NCBI GenBank assembly: GCA_023159155.1
Contig: JAJNNX010000036.1
Coordinates: 248,001 to 312,000, forward strand
DNA: 64,000 bases
Origin: Ustulina deusta
Lineage: Eukaryota > Ascomycota > Sordariomycetes > Xylariales > Xylariaceae
Reading direction: 5' to 3'
Shown one piece after another: positions 21,687 through 33,821 of the stretch. The position numbers and the translations under genes are program-made. The notes under the pieces are model-generated. The model was given only the letters and a program-made list of their open reading frames with translations, ran no database searches and was not told where the DNA came from. Every line of letters starts with the position of its first letter. Within the stretch, counting starts at the first letter, position 1.

Positions 21687-22968
21687 ATGCCTTCGAATAT
21701 TTCCATCAGCAGTCATGGCACTGGTCCCCAGAACGTTGCGGCCGGCAACGGGCCTCAATCCAACCTGAGCGGTGCCGGCACCCAGAACAACTACTATGGG
21801 TACACAGGTAACAATATGTAGAACGTGTGCATTTCGCCTCTGGCTAATCCGCACAGTTCATCCCAAGCCCCCCAAGGGCCAGGGGAATGAAAGCCTTGTG
21901 TCGAGCCGTACCCGACCATCCCGTCGCGAAGATTTCCAAATCGCCCTCATTTGCGCCCTGCCCATCGAATACGACGCCGTTGTCTTGCAATTCGACGAGT
22001 TCTGGGACGAAGATGGCGAACAGTACCGACGTGCGCAGGGCGATACAAACACGTACACTACCGGGCGTATTGGGAACTATGATGTCGTGCTGGCACTGCT
22101 TCCTAACATGGGCAAGGCCGCTGCCGCCGGGGCTGCCGCCAGTTTCCGGTCGAGTTATTCAAGGCTCAGGCTTGCTTTTCTTGTGGGAATTTGTGGCGGG
22201 GTGCCGGGCACAGGCGCGAACGAAGCGCTCCTGGGCGACGTGATCATCAGCAAGACTGTAATTCAATTCGACTTTGGCCGACAGTTTCCCAGCAAATTCG
22301 TGACCAAGGATACGCTCGACGACAACCTGGGCCGACCGAATAAAGACATTCGGAGCCTAATCGCCAGCTTCGAGACCGAGCTTGGAAGGGAGCGTTTGCA
22401 GAAGAAAGCCGGCGAATATCTGAAAGATTTGCAGGCCTCTGCCGCTCGCAGGCGGCGTCGGTACAATTATCAGTATCTCGGCGTGGCCGAAGATAAGTTG
22501 TTCGCGCCGGACTACCGACACAAACATCGGGCGCCGCAATCGTGCATTGTATGTGAAGGAGAGAGCGACAGCTACTGTGAGGAGGCCGCTCGGGCATCAT
22601 GTGTCGAACTCAACTGCGACGAGGGCCAGTTGGTGCCGAGGGAAATTCTAGAAGTGAAGCAGAGTCTCAAGCCAGATGAAATGCAATGTCCTGAAATCTT
22701 CATCGGGCGCATGGCATCCGGGGACACAGTAATGAAGTCTGGCGAACACCGTGACAAACTCGCCAAGCAGCTAAATGCGATTGCGTTCGAGATGGAAGGT
22801 GCCGGTGCTTGGGATGAGGTTCCATGTATTATCATCAAAGGGATCTGTGACTACGCCGATAGCCATAAGAACAAGAAGTGGCAGGCGTTTGCAGCAGCGA
22901 CAGCGGCCTCTGTGATGAAGGCTGTTCTGGGACGATACACTCCCACCGACAGGCCTACGTATAGTTAA
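21687..22968 (+). CDS. PNP_UDP (nucleoside phosphorylase-fold) protein with N-terminal amyloid-type motif
   Basis: Two exons (21687–21807, 21857–22968) give 410 residues. Exon 1 encodes a Gly/Gln/Asn-rich segment with GPQNVAAG, GPQSNLSGAG and TQNNYYG, almost identical to the N-terminus of the divergent NLR; the intron phase is also the same. From about residue 60 the protein is a nucleoside phosphorylase/MTA-SAH nucleosidase-type domain: FQIALICALPIEYDAV, FLVGICGGVPG, LLGDVIIS, FEMEGAGAW and GICDYADSHKNKKWQ, in the usual order. The Glu and Asp of the EMEGAG and CDY motifs, which bind ribose and base, are kept, so catalysis on nucleosides is plausible. An insert with a CVELNCDEG stretch is present. 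In fungi this fold is often fused to or linked with NLRs. I infer that it is the effector or signal partner recruited by amyloid templating from the neighbouring NLR; substrate unknown. Confidence 0.9.
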
Positions 22969-25900
22969 GTACTAAGATTATTTTTTAAAGAGGTTTGTTC
23001 GTGTTAGTCATGGTGGCTATTGTGAGACAACCCCTCTTTCATTGCGTTAGGTAAGCGAACCATTGTTTAACACAAGCTAGAGTTGGTCTTGTTAACTGCA
23101 ACGGCATGTTAAATCCCGTGACACCATAGGCAACTGCACCAATCATATCTTCTATCATACGCCACTCTCTACCCCCCCCCCCTTTTTTTTTGGACTGGTC
23201 AGGAACTGTGCGAAGCAGTGGAAATCTAAAGATTAGGCTGCTGCTATTGTTTTCATGCACTAAAGCCTTTCCATGCAGATCTAAAATCCATGCCACTGAA
23301 TTGGTAAATCCCTTTTAAGAAGCTCGTTGTCGGAGTCTATCTTGAGATTTCTGTTCAGCAGACTACGGGGATATTGTGTGGGAATCCTGAGTCCGGATTC
23401 CTGACCTAATCTCGACCTGAGTGGACGATGTCTGTGTGAATCAATGCTGTAGTAGTGCAAGTAGATTACAGGGTCCGGCACATGCATGAGCTACTTGGTA
23501 GCCATACTCGTATAGAGGAAAAAATACCATGGACGTTGATTTTTATAAGGAATTCGGGAAACACATATAATATAGCTAAACACTACAAAAAACTTAATAT
23601 TTTTAAATTTATGCACTTAATTAATTAATTTTTTATAAGAACTGAGTAATTGTTATATTAAGAAATATAGGTTTAGCTTATCTCCCAGTGTAGAGGCGCT
23701 GTACTGTTTCTACGGATTATAGACAGCTAATTATAGTTGTCCACTTCAATGCATAATCTGATCTTCGGGTTTCCGTCGCCTTCATTCATTTAGAATCAGT
23801 GTGCCCGTTGAAGTGGTGTGAGTGGGAAAAGAGTAGCTAGAAATAAGGGGATAGCCACCTTGTGGCTTCGCATACTAGAAGCATAAAAGCACCATAGGCG
23901 CTACGTTGTTCTATTGCTTAAAGAGTCATTAACCACTTCTCAGCTAGCGTTCGTGTTTAATTAAAAATATGCATTTACTCTTTATCGTGTGATCCCTCAA
24001 TACTAGTAATTATAATTATGCTAGGAAGTGTAGGTTCGGCTTATCTCCTAGTATAAGGGTGAGGCAAGTGTCCCTTTGTACTGGCACAGTTCACTTCCTA
24101 TTGCCCACTTCACGGTGAGTCAAGACATCGTGGGAGCATAATGTGCTTAGACATGACGATATTAGTACATCCGCGAATGCCAGTTAGTCAAACGAGAGCA
24201 ACATGTATTGTGAACATAGGGATCGTTAAGTGGAATTGTGTATGAGTTAGATACTTTCTCAGAAAGCGGCTTTCGCTTTCTGTGCGCTAGTGCGTATTGA
24301 TGGTTTATTTAGCACAATTCTAACGAAACAAAGAAAAAAGAAAAAAAAAGGAGATTTAGGATAATTGTCCATTAGATCGCCTTGCCAGTAAGGTTGGAGA
24401 GGGCATAAATTCTATCCATAACCCTTTTCACGAATTATGGAGTACTACAGGTATCAAGCCGACTGTCTTCTGAGAGATTAAATCATAACTTATCGGCTTC
24501 CTCATCGCTCGCCCCAGGACAAAAGGTCTCAAAGTCTTCAGTATGTTTGGCGGGGGGAGAGATTAAATGGCATTTAGAGTAATCTCTCTGGTAGTTTTAA
24601 GGGTTGTTAAACGCGACTTTCTTCGAGAACAAATTAGCGAGTATTGGCAATAACAATTCCTTTTCCTTCTTTGTCATCTCGGGATTCTTTCCCAGCTGTA
24701 GAATAGGTGTAATCCTAGCCTTTGGGAATGCCTAAGTGTGATTGCGGCGGTTGGCGTGGTGTTTGTGTGTTATGAAGTACTACATCTCCTCTCCGATCTG
24801 CAATGTTGGCTGACAGAATTCCGGAATTGTGGGAACAAGCACCGGCATACAGCTGAGACGTTTCTTTCCCGGGAACCCCTGAATAGGGTTCAGATACTCT
24901 GACAGCATGAGAATACTATCCTTGTGCTCCGAGAGCAAACAAATATTATACTGAAGTTCCTACAACTATTAGTTAATGGTTTCTTAACTTTCTATTTAGG
25001 ACAGGATTAAGACTAGGTTCAATAGAACACTAGAACGACCTACTAAGTATATTGTACAAAGTTCAGCAGATGCTCCATAGATAACCCCGGAAGGGTGGGT
25101 TGAACCCCTTGCTAACTGGCAATTTCGCGTGTATACAAAGTTTGGTTGACCCCGCAGCTACCCCGGATAAACCCTGTCATGTATTGGGTTAACATTCCAA
25201 ACCTGGAGGAGATAGGTATAAAAGTTTTCTTATAGGTGTAATAGCTAGGTCCGGGTTGGGGATAGGATATACAAAGTATACCTACCTAGGTAGTACATAC
25301 ATGTAGTAGTGTTATAGCCATTTTGGGACGATAGGAGGCAATCATATATAAATGATGCCATGCTGTGGATGTAGCGAAATTATTGATTAAAGGTTAAAAT
25401 GTTAGAATGATGTTGAGGGTGATATTATATGTACACTAAACCTGTCAATCTACATCGCGTGAAGTCCAGCCTTTGTCGATATCATGAGTAAGTTGTTGTT
25501 CGGGTCGCGTCTCGGCATTGTTTCTACCCTTGTATGTGCTGTTGGTTTCCCCCTTAGTGGTGTGATTATCCATTGGAACAATACCACAGCTCAATGTGCG
25601 TCAATAATGTCTCCAGGTTCAACGGTAGTAGCCGCAGTCAAGCGCTCTAAACCCGAGTGGGAATAGCCATGATGTTGAAGATCTCCAGGATGAATCGCAG
25701 GGGCAGGAATGCTAGTAGTTCTTAGCGGAGAGCAGTTCGGCATCCGAGATCAGCGACGTGCCAATATTATACTCTCATATAATGTAAGAACTTGCTTGAC
25801 GTCAGCGAGCATGCGACAATAGCTAATCATGCCACTTTATATACACCAGTCACAAGAGTATAACATAAAAATTAGGAATATAGCTCAATTTGGCGAGCGA

Positions 25901-26490
25901 GGTGGCACCCGCCGGGTCACAGGTCTGGTAATTATGGGGTAGCAGGGGGCGCAACGACGGTAAGCAGGCTCCATTCCATGTATACCATCGGACGATCGGA
26001 CGGTCACCAAATTGGAAACAGTGTACACCTCGGCCCTGGTGTTGTCAGTGAATACCTGAGACGTCGTCCAAGAAATCACAACTTTGGTCAAGGCCGGCGA
26101 TTAGGAAACCGTGCCTAGTAAACCTGCGTTTAAAGGGCTTGAATCGGCACAGTTTGGGCTTTTCGTAGCGTATGTTAGTGATCGATATATATCGTCTAAT
26201 CCATTGTGATCTATCACCATCGGGACCCTTGATGATGCAGAGTCCACATATGCACATCCGGAGCTGCTAAGAGGGTCAACGATTCCCACCAACCTGCGTC
26301 TTAATTGTAGGGTTGCTACGCACCAATGGAACCCCTGAAGGATGAGGGAACCAGCACCGTTCCTTTAGTAAGCCTGGAACCCACGACATCAGTGAAGCAC
26401 CGAAGGCCGAGGTCATTGTTGAATGCATAAAAGGTGCGTGGGGAGGGACTTGAATTTATCCTTTTTCAGATCGAAGTAAGGTTTGCAATC
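22969..26490. other. 3.5-kb AT-rich region with decayed repeats
   Basis: No intact gene. It contains homopolymers (C10T9 at about 23174–23192), strongly AT-rich DNA from 23500 to 25480 and an internal direct repeat listed separately. A 60-residue open frame at 25484–25666 has one hydrophobic stretch (LGIVSTLVCAVGFPLSGVII) but no family resemblance; it is a weak candidate for a real gene. Confidence 0.5.
23644..24060. repeat. diverged direct repeat in AT-rich DNA
   Basis: Two copies, about 23644–23700 and 24004–24060. Shared blocks are AGTAATT, TATAGG/TGTAGGTT and GCTTATCTCC-AGT. Differences are mostly transitions, as after RIP or long decay. Confidence 0.5.
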
Positions 26491-28221
26491 ATGCCGCAAA
26501 TTGTAGGCATACACATCGCGACTCCAGTAGTTGGCGCCCTGGCCGTTACCCTGAGCGTGAGTGTTGGTAGTGATAGATACACAATGGATGGCCCTATGAA
26601 CTCGCCCAGCGCTAACTTTCCTTTTAGATCGTTCTCTACTATGCAGTTCAAGCTGTTTATCTCTTGTTTTTCCATCCTCTCGCCAAATACCCGGGGCCAA
26701 AATTAGCCGCAATCTCAGATGTGAGATACAGCAGCCCCTGACGGATATATGAGAATAGGAGTGCTGATGTTTAACTAGCTCTGGTGGGTATGGGGATTGA
26801 CCACCGAACGCTTCCCCTTCATTATACAAGATCTGCACAAGAAACATGGTCAGCTCAGCAAGATTTCATATATCAAGTTGATCCTTCAGCTGACTCTGAT
26901 TTGAGGTGACGTGATCCGTATTGGACCGAACGAGTTGTCCTTCGCCACGGCAGAGGCATTTCAGGATATCCATGGCCATGTCTCCAAGGGCAAGGCGCGG
27001 TTTTTAAAAACGGAATTCTACGATAATGACGACCCCACGCCTCGCATCACGACAGCAAGAGACCCTGAAGTCCACGCGCGCCAGCGCAAGTCGCTCTCCC
27101 ACGCGTTCAGCACAAAATCTCTGCGCGACCAGGAGGACGTCGTACAGAAGTACGTGGATGGGTTCATGCGGCTAATGGCCAGACTCGGGGAGAATGGAAA
27201 AACTGCGCTTAATATGTCAGAAACCTTCAACTGGTTGACCTTTGATGTGATCGGTTAGTGTTGCTTCCACCCCATGACCTACCCTGTCCGCTCATCCATG
27301 CCGTATTATCTAGGCGATCTTTCATTCGGGGAGCCCTTTGGTGGGGTCGAAAAGGGCGAGACGCATATCTGGATTAAGATTATTCTCGATTCGGTAATAA
27401 CCGCGCAGACAACGTTTTTACGAGAAAAATTGCCGTTCTCAAATCTCATTATGCCTTTCGTCCTACCAAAAGGATCGGATGAAAGTCTCAAGATACACAC
27501 AACGCTCAGCAGGGAAATGTCACAGAAGCGTATCCGGCTGGGAGATACCGGCCGGGCGGATTTCTTCTCTCACATGCTGACCAGGGCCGGGTTGAGCGAG
27601 GAGGAGATGATGTCTCAGACAAGGACACTTGTCATCGCTGGGTCAGAGACGACAGCTACCTCGCTCTCTGCAACGACATTCTTTCTCCTCAAGAACCCTG
27701 ACTGCATGGCAAAGCTTCAGAGCGAAATCCGCAGCACCTTCACGTCCGTAGATGAGATCACAGGGGACTCGACAGCAAACCTATCATATCTTCATGGGGT
27801 TATTGAAGAAAGTCTACGATTGTTCCCACCCGTCCCATTTGCCTTGCCGCGCCACTCCCCAGGAGCCGTAATTGATGGACACTATATCCCCGAGGGTACA
27901 GTGGTCTCGGTGGCGGTTATGAACATGCCGCGTGACCCGCGATACTGGTACGATCCCGAGTCCTTCCGTCCAGAACGTTGGGTGGGCGACGGGTTCAACG
28001 ACCAGAAGAAGGCGAGTCAGCCCTTCTCCGCAGGCTCACGTGCTTGTCTCGGTATCAACCTCGCATATCTTGAGATGAGGATTGTCCTGGCGAAAATGGT
28101 TTGGCTATACGACTGGGAACTCGCTGTACCACGGGACGAATGGGTTCGCGATTGCAAAATGCGTATCCTATGGAAGAAGGCGGATCTATGGGTCAAGTAT
28201 CAACCTCGAGTTGGTGCATGA
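26491..28221 (+). CDS. cytochrome P450 monooxygenase
   Basis: Five exons (26491–26556, 26628–26720, 26779–26848, 26906–27253, 27314–28221), all in phase, give 494 residues. Exons 1 and 2 encode the N-terminal anchor (VVGALAVTLSIVLYYAVQAVY) and hinge FHPLAKYPGPKLAA. Later motifs are the I-helix AGSETT, ExxR in IEESLRLFPP, PERW, and the heme loop FSAGSRACLG with Cys-thiolate ligand (FxxGxRxCxG). It resembles the fungal CYP65-type enzymes (isotrichodermin C-15 hydroxylase-like) of secondary metabolism, acting at the endoplasmic reticulum. No cluster backbone gene is adjacent, so the substrate is unknown. It is flanked on both sides by AT-rich debris, yet is itself intact. Confidence 0.93.
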
Positions 28222-30094
28222 GAGGGAGGCTGGTACTAAAACCTCCGGTGAATTCTTGTCACGTAAGGGAAATCTCATGTCTTTTCAATCTGCCACAGCT
28301 CTTTTAGGGGAAAGGATGACGCAGAGAGGCGTTCTTTGGCCCTTCATGTGTAATTGCTCCCTATGTAATTAATGCCGGTTCTTGTGTACCTACTACATTC
28401 TTATATCCTCTATCCATCAACAAAGGAAGCAGAATCACAGTTTCAGTCAATTTCTCAGGCGTCCCTAAAAAGAGCTCCGCAACTTCCCTCCTCCCACTAC
28501 ATTTCTTGGCACCTACTGTTAGTAGAAAAAGTGGATCGCCTATATAATTTGTATGCGTGATTTACTGCCTACACTAATAGCCACCCAAATGGACCAGAAA
28601 TGGGAGTCTTGAGAGAGTTCCGGCTTTGGCATAGTTGATAATAGGCCTATTCTGCCAAAGGGCAGAAATATTGCGCAGGAATGTATTAAAAGAGGGTGGC
28701 TTTAATATAGCGCAAAGGCTTTAATATTGCTGTTTTTACGGCTGGCGGCGGGAGGCTTTAGCGGCACCCGTTCAAATTACCGACGGGTTTTCTTTATGGG
28801 GTTTTACTGGCGTAAGCACGGGGGGTTTTGAACGGCACAAACGTTGTTTTTGGGACCGGTTGGGCCGGACGGGAGGAGGTTAACTACTAAAGCGAACGTT
28901 TAAGGGCGGTAGCGAGGGCGGTTGAAGAGCCGATCGGAACAAGTCTAGCGGATCGGGTTGTAGCGACCACGGACAATAGAATGTTGAGCCAACAAGCACG
29001 ATCTGGTATTATTATATATATGTATGAGAGCTTACTACGTTTTATACCCTTTGGGAGGTCAGGAAGCGGGAGTATTCCCCCCTACGACGTTAAACAAATC
29101 AATCAATCAATCAATAAAAAGAGCTCCGATTCCGCCGAAAAAAGTTTCTTGAATTTAGTTGACCGACAACACTATTTCGCCGCTGTATGTGTCTCGAATG
29201 TTGACATCAAATGTCAGCCGGTGTCACTTTACCAAGCGGTTTCGCATCATGAGCATACACAAGTATGTTGGCGATGATCTAATTGTGACATGTTAATACT
29301 ACGAGTTAATACCTACTCTATGCCTGTTGTGGGCGAGGAAACTGAATAGCCCAATAGAGTTGAATTAAGTATGTGGGCAATCTGGACTTGTTTCTAAATA
29401 GCGCTAAATAGGTACAGCGCTGTGCCGCAACAAACCCTTTACCAGCTCTAAAAGTTCTCATACTTGTAGCGCGTGCCTCTCGCGGGACTGGACTTCCCTC
29501 CGATCATAAAGGCACAACAGCGAGCTGCCTACCAGAGTGCAGATAGCGGGCGGTTTGTACTGGTTAATGTCCTTACTGCTGGGCAAGGCACGCTAAATGG
29601 CGATGGCCGCAGACCAGTGCGTCCGGGACTCAACGGGCAGCAATGAAGCAGCGACCGCGGCATGGCCTGATTACGCATCTACGGAGAGGGATGGGGAATT
29701 AGAAGAGAAAATTCGGGTAACAGTGCTGGTCCTCAGGGGCGATGAGGACTTCGAGCGGGATCTTCTTGGGGAGCTCGGGGCTAAGCTCCGCTGGGCTCAG
29801 AAGTCGATCCAAGATTGTAGGCACCTGATTCCACTCGAGAAGCGTAAGTACTGAAGTGGGCAACTGTAAGTAGCTGTTCACGCTTCGTCTTAATATAGCA
29901 GCGCCCCTATACTACTTCCAAGTAAGCTGTCGGCAGGGTTTGAATCCAACCTGAGATAAAAAGTGACTTCATAAAGTTAAAAGAGCCATTTTAAAAGTAA
30001 TGACTCCTTTATTAGTTCTGGAAGCTTTCCGTGTTATTCGATTGTTTGAACAAATAATCCAACAATATCCAATGTTACTAACTCGGTATGAAGT
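28222..30094. other. AT-rich accessory region
   Basis: No intact gene. 28700–28980 has a different composition (G-rich, low C) as in a decayed transposon. An 85-residue open frame at 29597–29854 (ending at a GTAAGT-like donor) shows no recognised domain. Confidence 0.5.
28980..29125 (+). mobile_element. probable 3' end of a non-LTR (LINE/Tad-like) retroelement relic
   Basis: The segment has GGGAGTATTCCCCCCTACGA, then ACGTTAAACAAATCAATC and an (AATC)n tail to about 29115. Fungal LINE copies often end in such a 3' UTR and a short tandem tail. No reverse transcriptase is left. I infer the identity from this tail and from the decayed upstream DNA only. Confidence 0.4.
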
Positions 30095-32495
30095 CTAATC
30101 GGACACCTGGACGCGCAAGTGCTGCATGATGAGCGAGTCGGAGGGAAGCACCTGTCCGCTACGGACCGGCTGCGGATGTCTTCTGTACCTGTGCAACACT
30201 GAGGAAGCAAATTGGGGCCGCTTCACCGGCTGCACGATGCCGCCCGCCGCGCACTTGCCCCCCCTGAATGCGGCCTGAGCCGCGGCCTTCCAGATCTCCC
30301 CGGTGTTTTGGATCATAGATTCAGTCCAGTACAGCCGGCAGTCGGCGAGTTCGGTTACGAACTGGGTGGGGACACCGCTCTCGAGCTCGCCGGGGAGGAC
30401 CGCGTCCCGAACGTTGACGACGGGCAACTGATACGGGCTCCGGCCGCTAACGTACGTGTCGTCGAGCCGCGCCAGCTCCTTCACGAGCGCTGGGTCTTCC
30501 GTGTATGAGCGCGCCAGCTCGGCGAGGACGCTCATCTGTCGGAACGGGTACACCTGAGCCCCTTTCACACCGCCCACGCCCTGAATCGCCCCCGCCCGGG
30601 GCCTGCCGCCCATGGCGATGCTCTTGACACCCGCACCGTGTTTCATGAACTGTGAGAAGATGGTGCACGTCGAGGCGCAGTACCCATCGTAAAGCAGCAC
30701 GATGTTCTCGGGGCCGCCGAATGGTCTGGTGAAGTTTCTGCGATGCCCGTAACCTGTGATGTCTGTACCAAATGCTTGACGGGTTAAAACCGGGTTTGTG
30801 GGGTCCCATTCCATATAATTGGTGTAGCTGTCACCGCCCACTGTTACCGGGCCGAACTTATCGGCATACGAGGTGAAGCGGCCATTCGTGTCATTGAGGT
30901 CGTTACGCCAGTTGTTTGCGGTGGTGCAGGGGTTGTCCAGATCCTGGTAGTCTACCTCGGGCGTATAATTGGCGCACAGGGGGGAGAACGTCTGCGATAG
31001 AGCGTTGAAGCTGGATGACAATCGCCACCTACTGGGCCCATCTTGGACGATGTCTGGGAAGATCTGGCGGAAGGTGTCGTAGCCCTGGAGGATTGTGCCG
31101 CCCCCATTAGCCTGCAGATCGACGATAAGTTTTGTCTTGCCGGCCTCGACAGCTTTAGCAAAGAAGTTCTGGACAGCGCTTTGGAAGGATACGAAGTCAG
31201 ATGCGAAGGAGAGCATGACAAGGATAGCAACATCCTCGAAGCCAGGTTCGTCAATGAAGTAGCCGGATACTATTTGATCATCTGTAATGAGGACAGGCTC
31301 TGGGTAGCCGTCGATCTGACTTGATTCAGCCTGGCGGCTGAGTAACGAAGCAGTGGGCTTGGGGTAATTGTAGATGCTTTTTGGTGCAGCTGTGCGCCGA
31401 GTTGATTTCCCATCACGGACGGCAGTGCGAGATGCTTCGGTGTCGTACGCTCCACGGCAAAACTCTCTGTGCATGGTCTCGGCGTCCATGACATTGTTCC
31501 AGTCGTAAGGACCATAGTGAAATCTGGCAATATTTGGCTTTTCAACTGTGGTTCCGTTTGCAAATGTTAAGCTGGTGGCATCTCCGGGGTAAAAAAACCT
31601 CACCGAAAGTTAGCTCTCGCAGTTTTCAGGATAAATAACACTCGGGGCGTTTTCTGCTCGTTGTTACCACATACCTCTCACGCCCACCGCCTTCAAAGTA
31701 ACCGTTGGATTGAAGCCCAACCTTGTTGGCTTGGCTGAAGAACATGGTATTGTATCCAGCATCGGGATCCTGTGAGTTCGATGAATCGGCCACGCGCCCC
31801 TCGATAAACTTCGCGGCATTCACTCCATTAATCTTTACCACATGTGATGACCTCTTATTCTCACTAGGCGATGTCGCGTCTTCGTGCACCTTGATCACGG
31901 GCAACGAGGTGCCGTCCTCGCTTACCGACACCAGTGTCCAGGGACGAACCCATTCAAAAGGTACAGTCAGCAGATCCGGATGGTACGACAGGTGGCCGTT
32001 GTGTGGCTTTCCCGCGATGGCCTTATACAGATCCTCCTGCCATTCTACCTCGCTATTGTACTTGTCCGCTTGAAGGCGAGAACGAATTTCCTCTAGCTCA
32101 CCAAATATATCGACTGGTGGATAAGGGTAGTCAGATGGAGGATCCTTCAAAAAGGCCTGGTCAGACTGCCACTCAAGAAAGGGCTTCAGCGCCTCCAATA
32201 GCCGGATGGCGGGCTCCTTGTGGACTGGGACCGAATTTAGGCACTCGTAAGCTAGGGACGCCGCCATCGTCGGGACCATCCCCGGCGACGCTGAGACTTG
32301 TGAGGTAAATGCATCTCTGGCCACCACGCAGGGTTCTGTTGTTGTAGGTGTTGGCGCCGCTGTAGTGATACCGTTAGTGGGCTTTGGGCTTTTACACGAT
32401 GTCCCGTTGTTGCTCCTCAAGACCGCAGCAGCTGTTGGAAAGAAACCTGACAGTAGGGCTACCAAGGCCGCCGCATTGAGAGCGAATAGCTTCAT
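30095..32495 (-). CDS. secreted S41-family (CPAF-like) peptidase
   Basis: Two exons (32495–31675, 31598–30095; donor GTATGT, branch GCTAAC) give 774 residues. A signal peptide (LFALNAAALVALLSGFFPTAAA) leads a Thr/Pro-rich linker and a Cys-containing domain (SLAYECLNSVP). A PDZ-like middle follows (HVVKINGVNAAKFIEG). The C-terminal S41 domain has KLIVDLQANGGGTILQGYD and VLLYDGYCASTCTIFSQF, where Ser of the CASTC segment is the expected nucleophile, then GAGVKSIAMGGRPRAGAIQG. It belongs to the large fungal family of CPAF-like peptidases, some of which sit in RiPP clusters. A TATAATA element at 32581–32575 lies about 80 bases upstream of the ATG. No precursor-peptide gene is visible beside it, so a general extracellular or secretory role is as likely. 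Confidence 0.88.
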
Positions 32496-33821
32496 TGCGA
32501 AAACGAATGGCTCCGAAAATAGTGACAGAGAGTTGGATTCTTGAGTTCATTTCCATTTTCGCGCGATCCCTCGCTATTATACACACATATAGCTCGTTCC
32601 ACGGAGTGATCATACGAAGAAAAAAAAACCATCAAAAAAACCATCGCCTTATCTGTTGCTTTTTGTTGGTAGCTTCTGCAGCAAGCTTCTGCATTGGTCT
32701 TCTACAATATCCTAGAGAGTATATGCATGGGTTGTATCAGGAGGGTCAGGCACCCTCTCCGTAGGGGCCTATTGTTAGTACCTATATTCAAACCTCCCGT
32801 TCAGTTCAGGGCTCTTGAGGTTACAATTATAGTGCGCCACTCAGAATTTGCTTTCTTGGCAACTAGTACCAAACAACGAAGGCTCTCTCGATCGGCACAA
32901 ATTAAAATTAGGTATACGAGGTTGAGGAAGCATCTGCCGGGTGGCTCCCAAGCTATTCCAGGTGAAGCAAGTGGATGTGCCGTCTCCGTTAGATTAAAGT
33001 GGAACAAATGTGCTGAGAATTTAGTCCTGGTACCCTTAATCATCAATACACTACTCAAACAAGTGTGTTTCGTTTGTACTACGTAAGCTTCACTGTTTCA
33101 TTTGACTTCTAACTTCAGTCTTCAAGAACCATTGGTACTAAGTAGCACGCACTCCGCACAGGCTCTCGGCGCCATAGTCACCAGATAGATGGTAGGCACA
33201 CGGGTTCAGACCAGGAGAAGAAAAGAGAGGGAATCAGCAAAATGGAGGCAGCGACGACGAGCGTCTGAAGTAAGACGAGCAACAGGCTCTGAGGGTTCGA
33301 TGTTTGCGGCCTCCTCAATACGGCATGCTTGTGGAGTCGTAGCGCCGATCGCGAATGCCGGTCTCAACGGTCGGTCAAGGCAAACAGTGCGGCGACGGTC
33401 CCGCTCGTCGAGGTGAGTCAGCAGACGTATCTACGCTAATTTCTTATTGCAGATGGGGCGTATTAGTATCGACACCTATAGTTGTTATTGACTGAGCTTT
33501 ATGATGGACCAAAGCTGACGGGAGACGTACTAGTACTAGTGCTACTATAAGAAATCTACGACTTCCCTAGCCTACCCGTCCTAGAACTTGTGTAGCTCGT
33601 AGTGTATCTTAGGTATGAAGATACATATTTACTCAAAACTCTGGCGACATACGCTCACTGATAGTGTAGTTCAATTACGTTCTCTATCTATATAGCCCTC
33701 CTTCAAGTCAACAACAGAACGTACGAAATCGCCTTCTACCTTTAATTTCTAAATCTATGACCCTGTTTGAACACTCTTTAGCATAGGCTCCTGGGGCGTA
33801 CAGGCAATGGCTTTCGATCGA
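32496..33821. other. intergenic, no gene recognised
   Basis: Contains the S41 promoter and AT-rich DNA. A 75-residue Arg-rich open frame at 33189–33416 looks non-coding. A TAC-rich stretch is seen near 33525–33560. Confidence 0.5.

Noticed and set aside
30095..32495. S41-like peptidase as part of a RiPP (ustiloxin-type) cluster
   Set aside because: No Kex2-repeat precursor, DUF3328 (UstY-type) or tyrosinase gene was found nearby.
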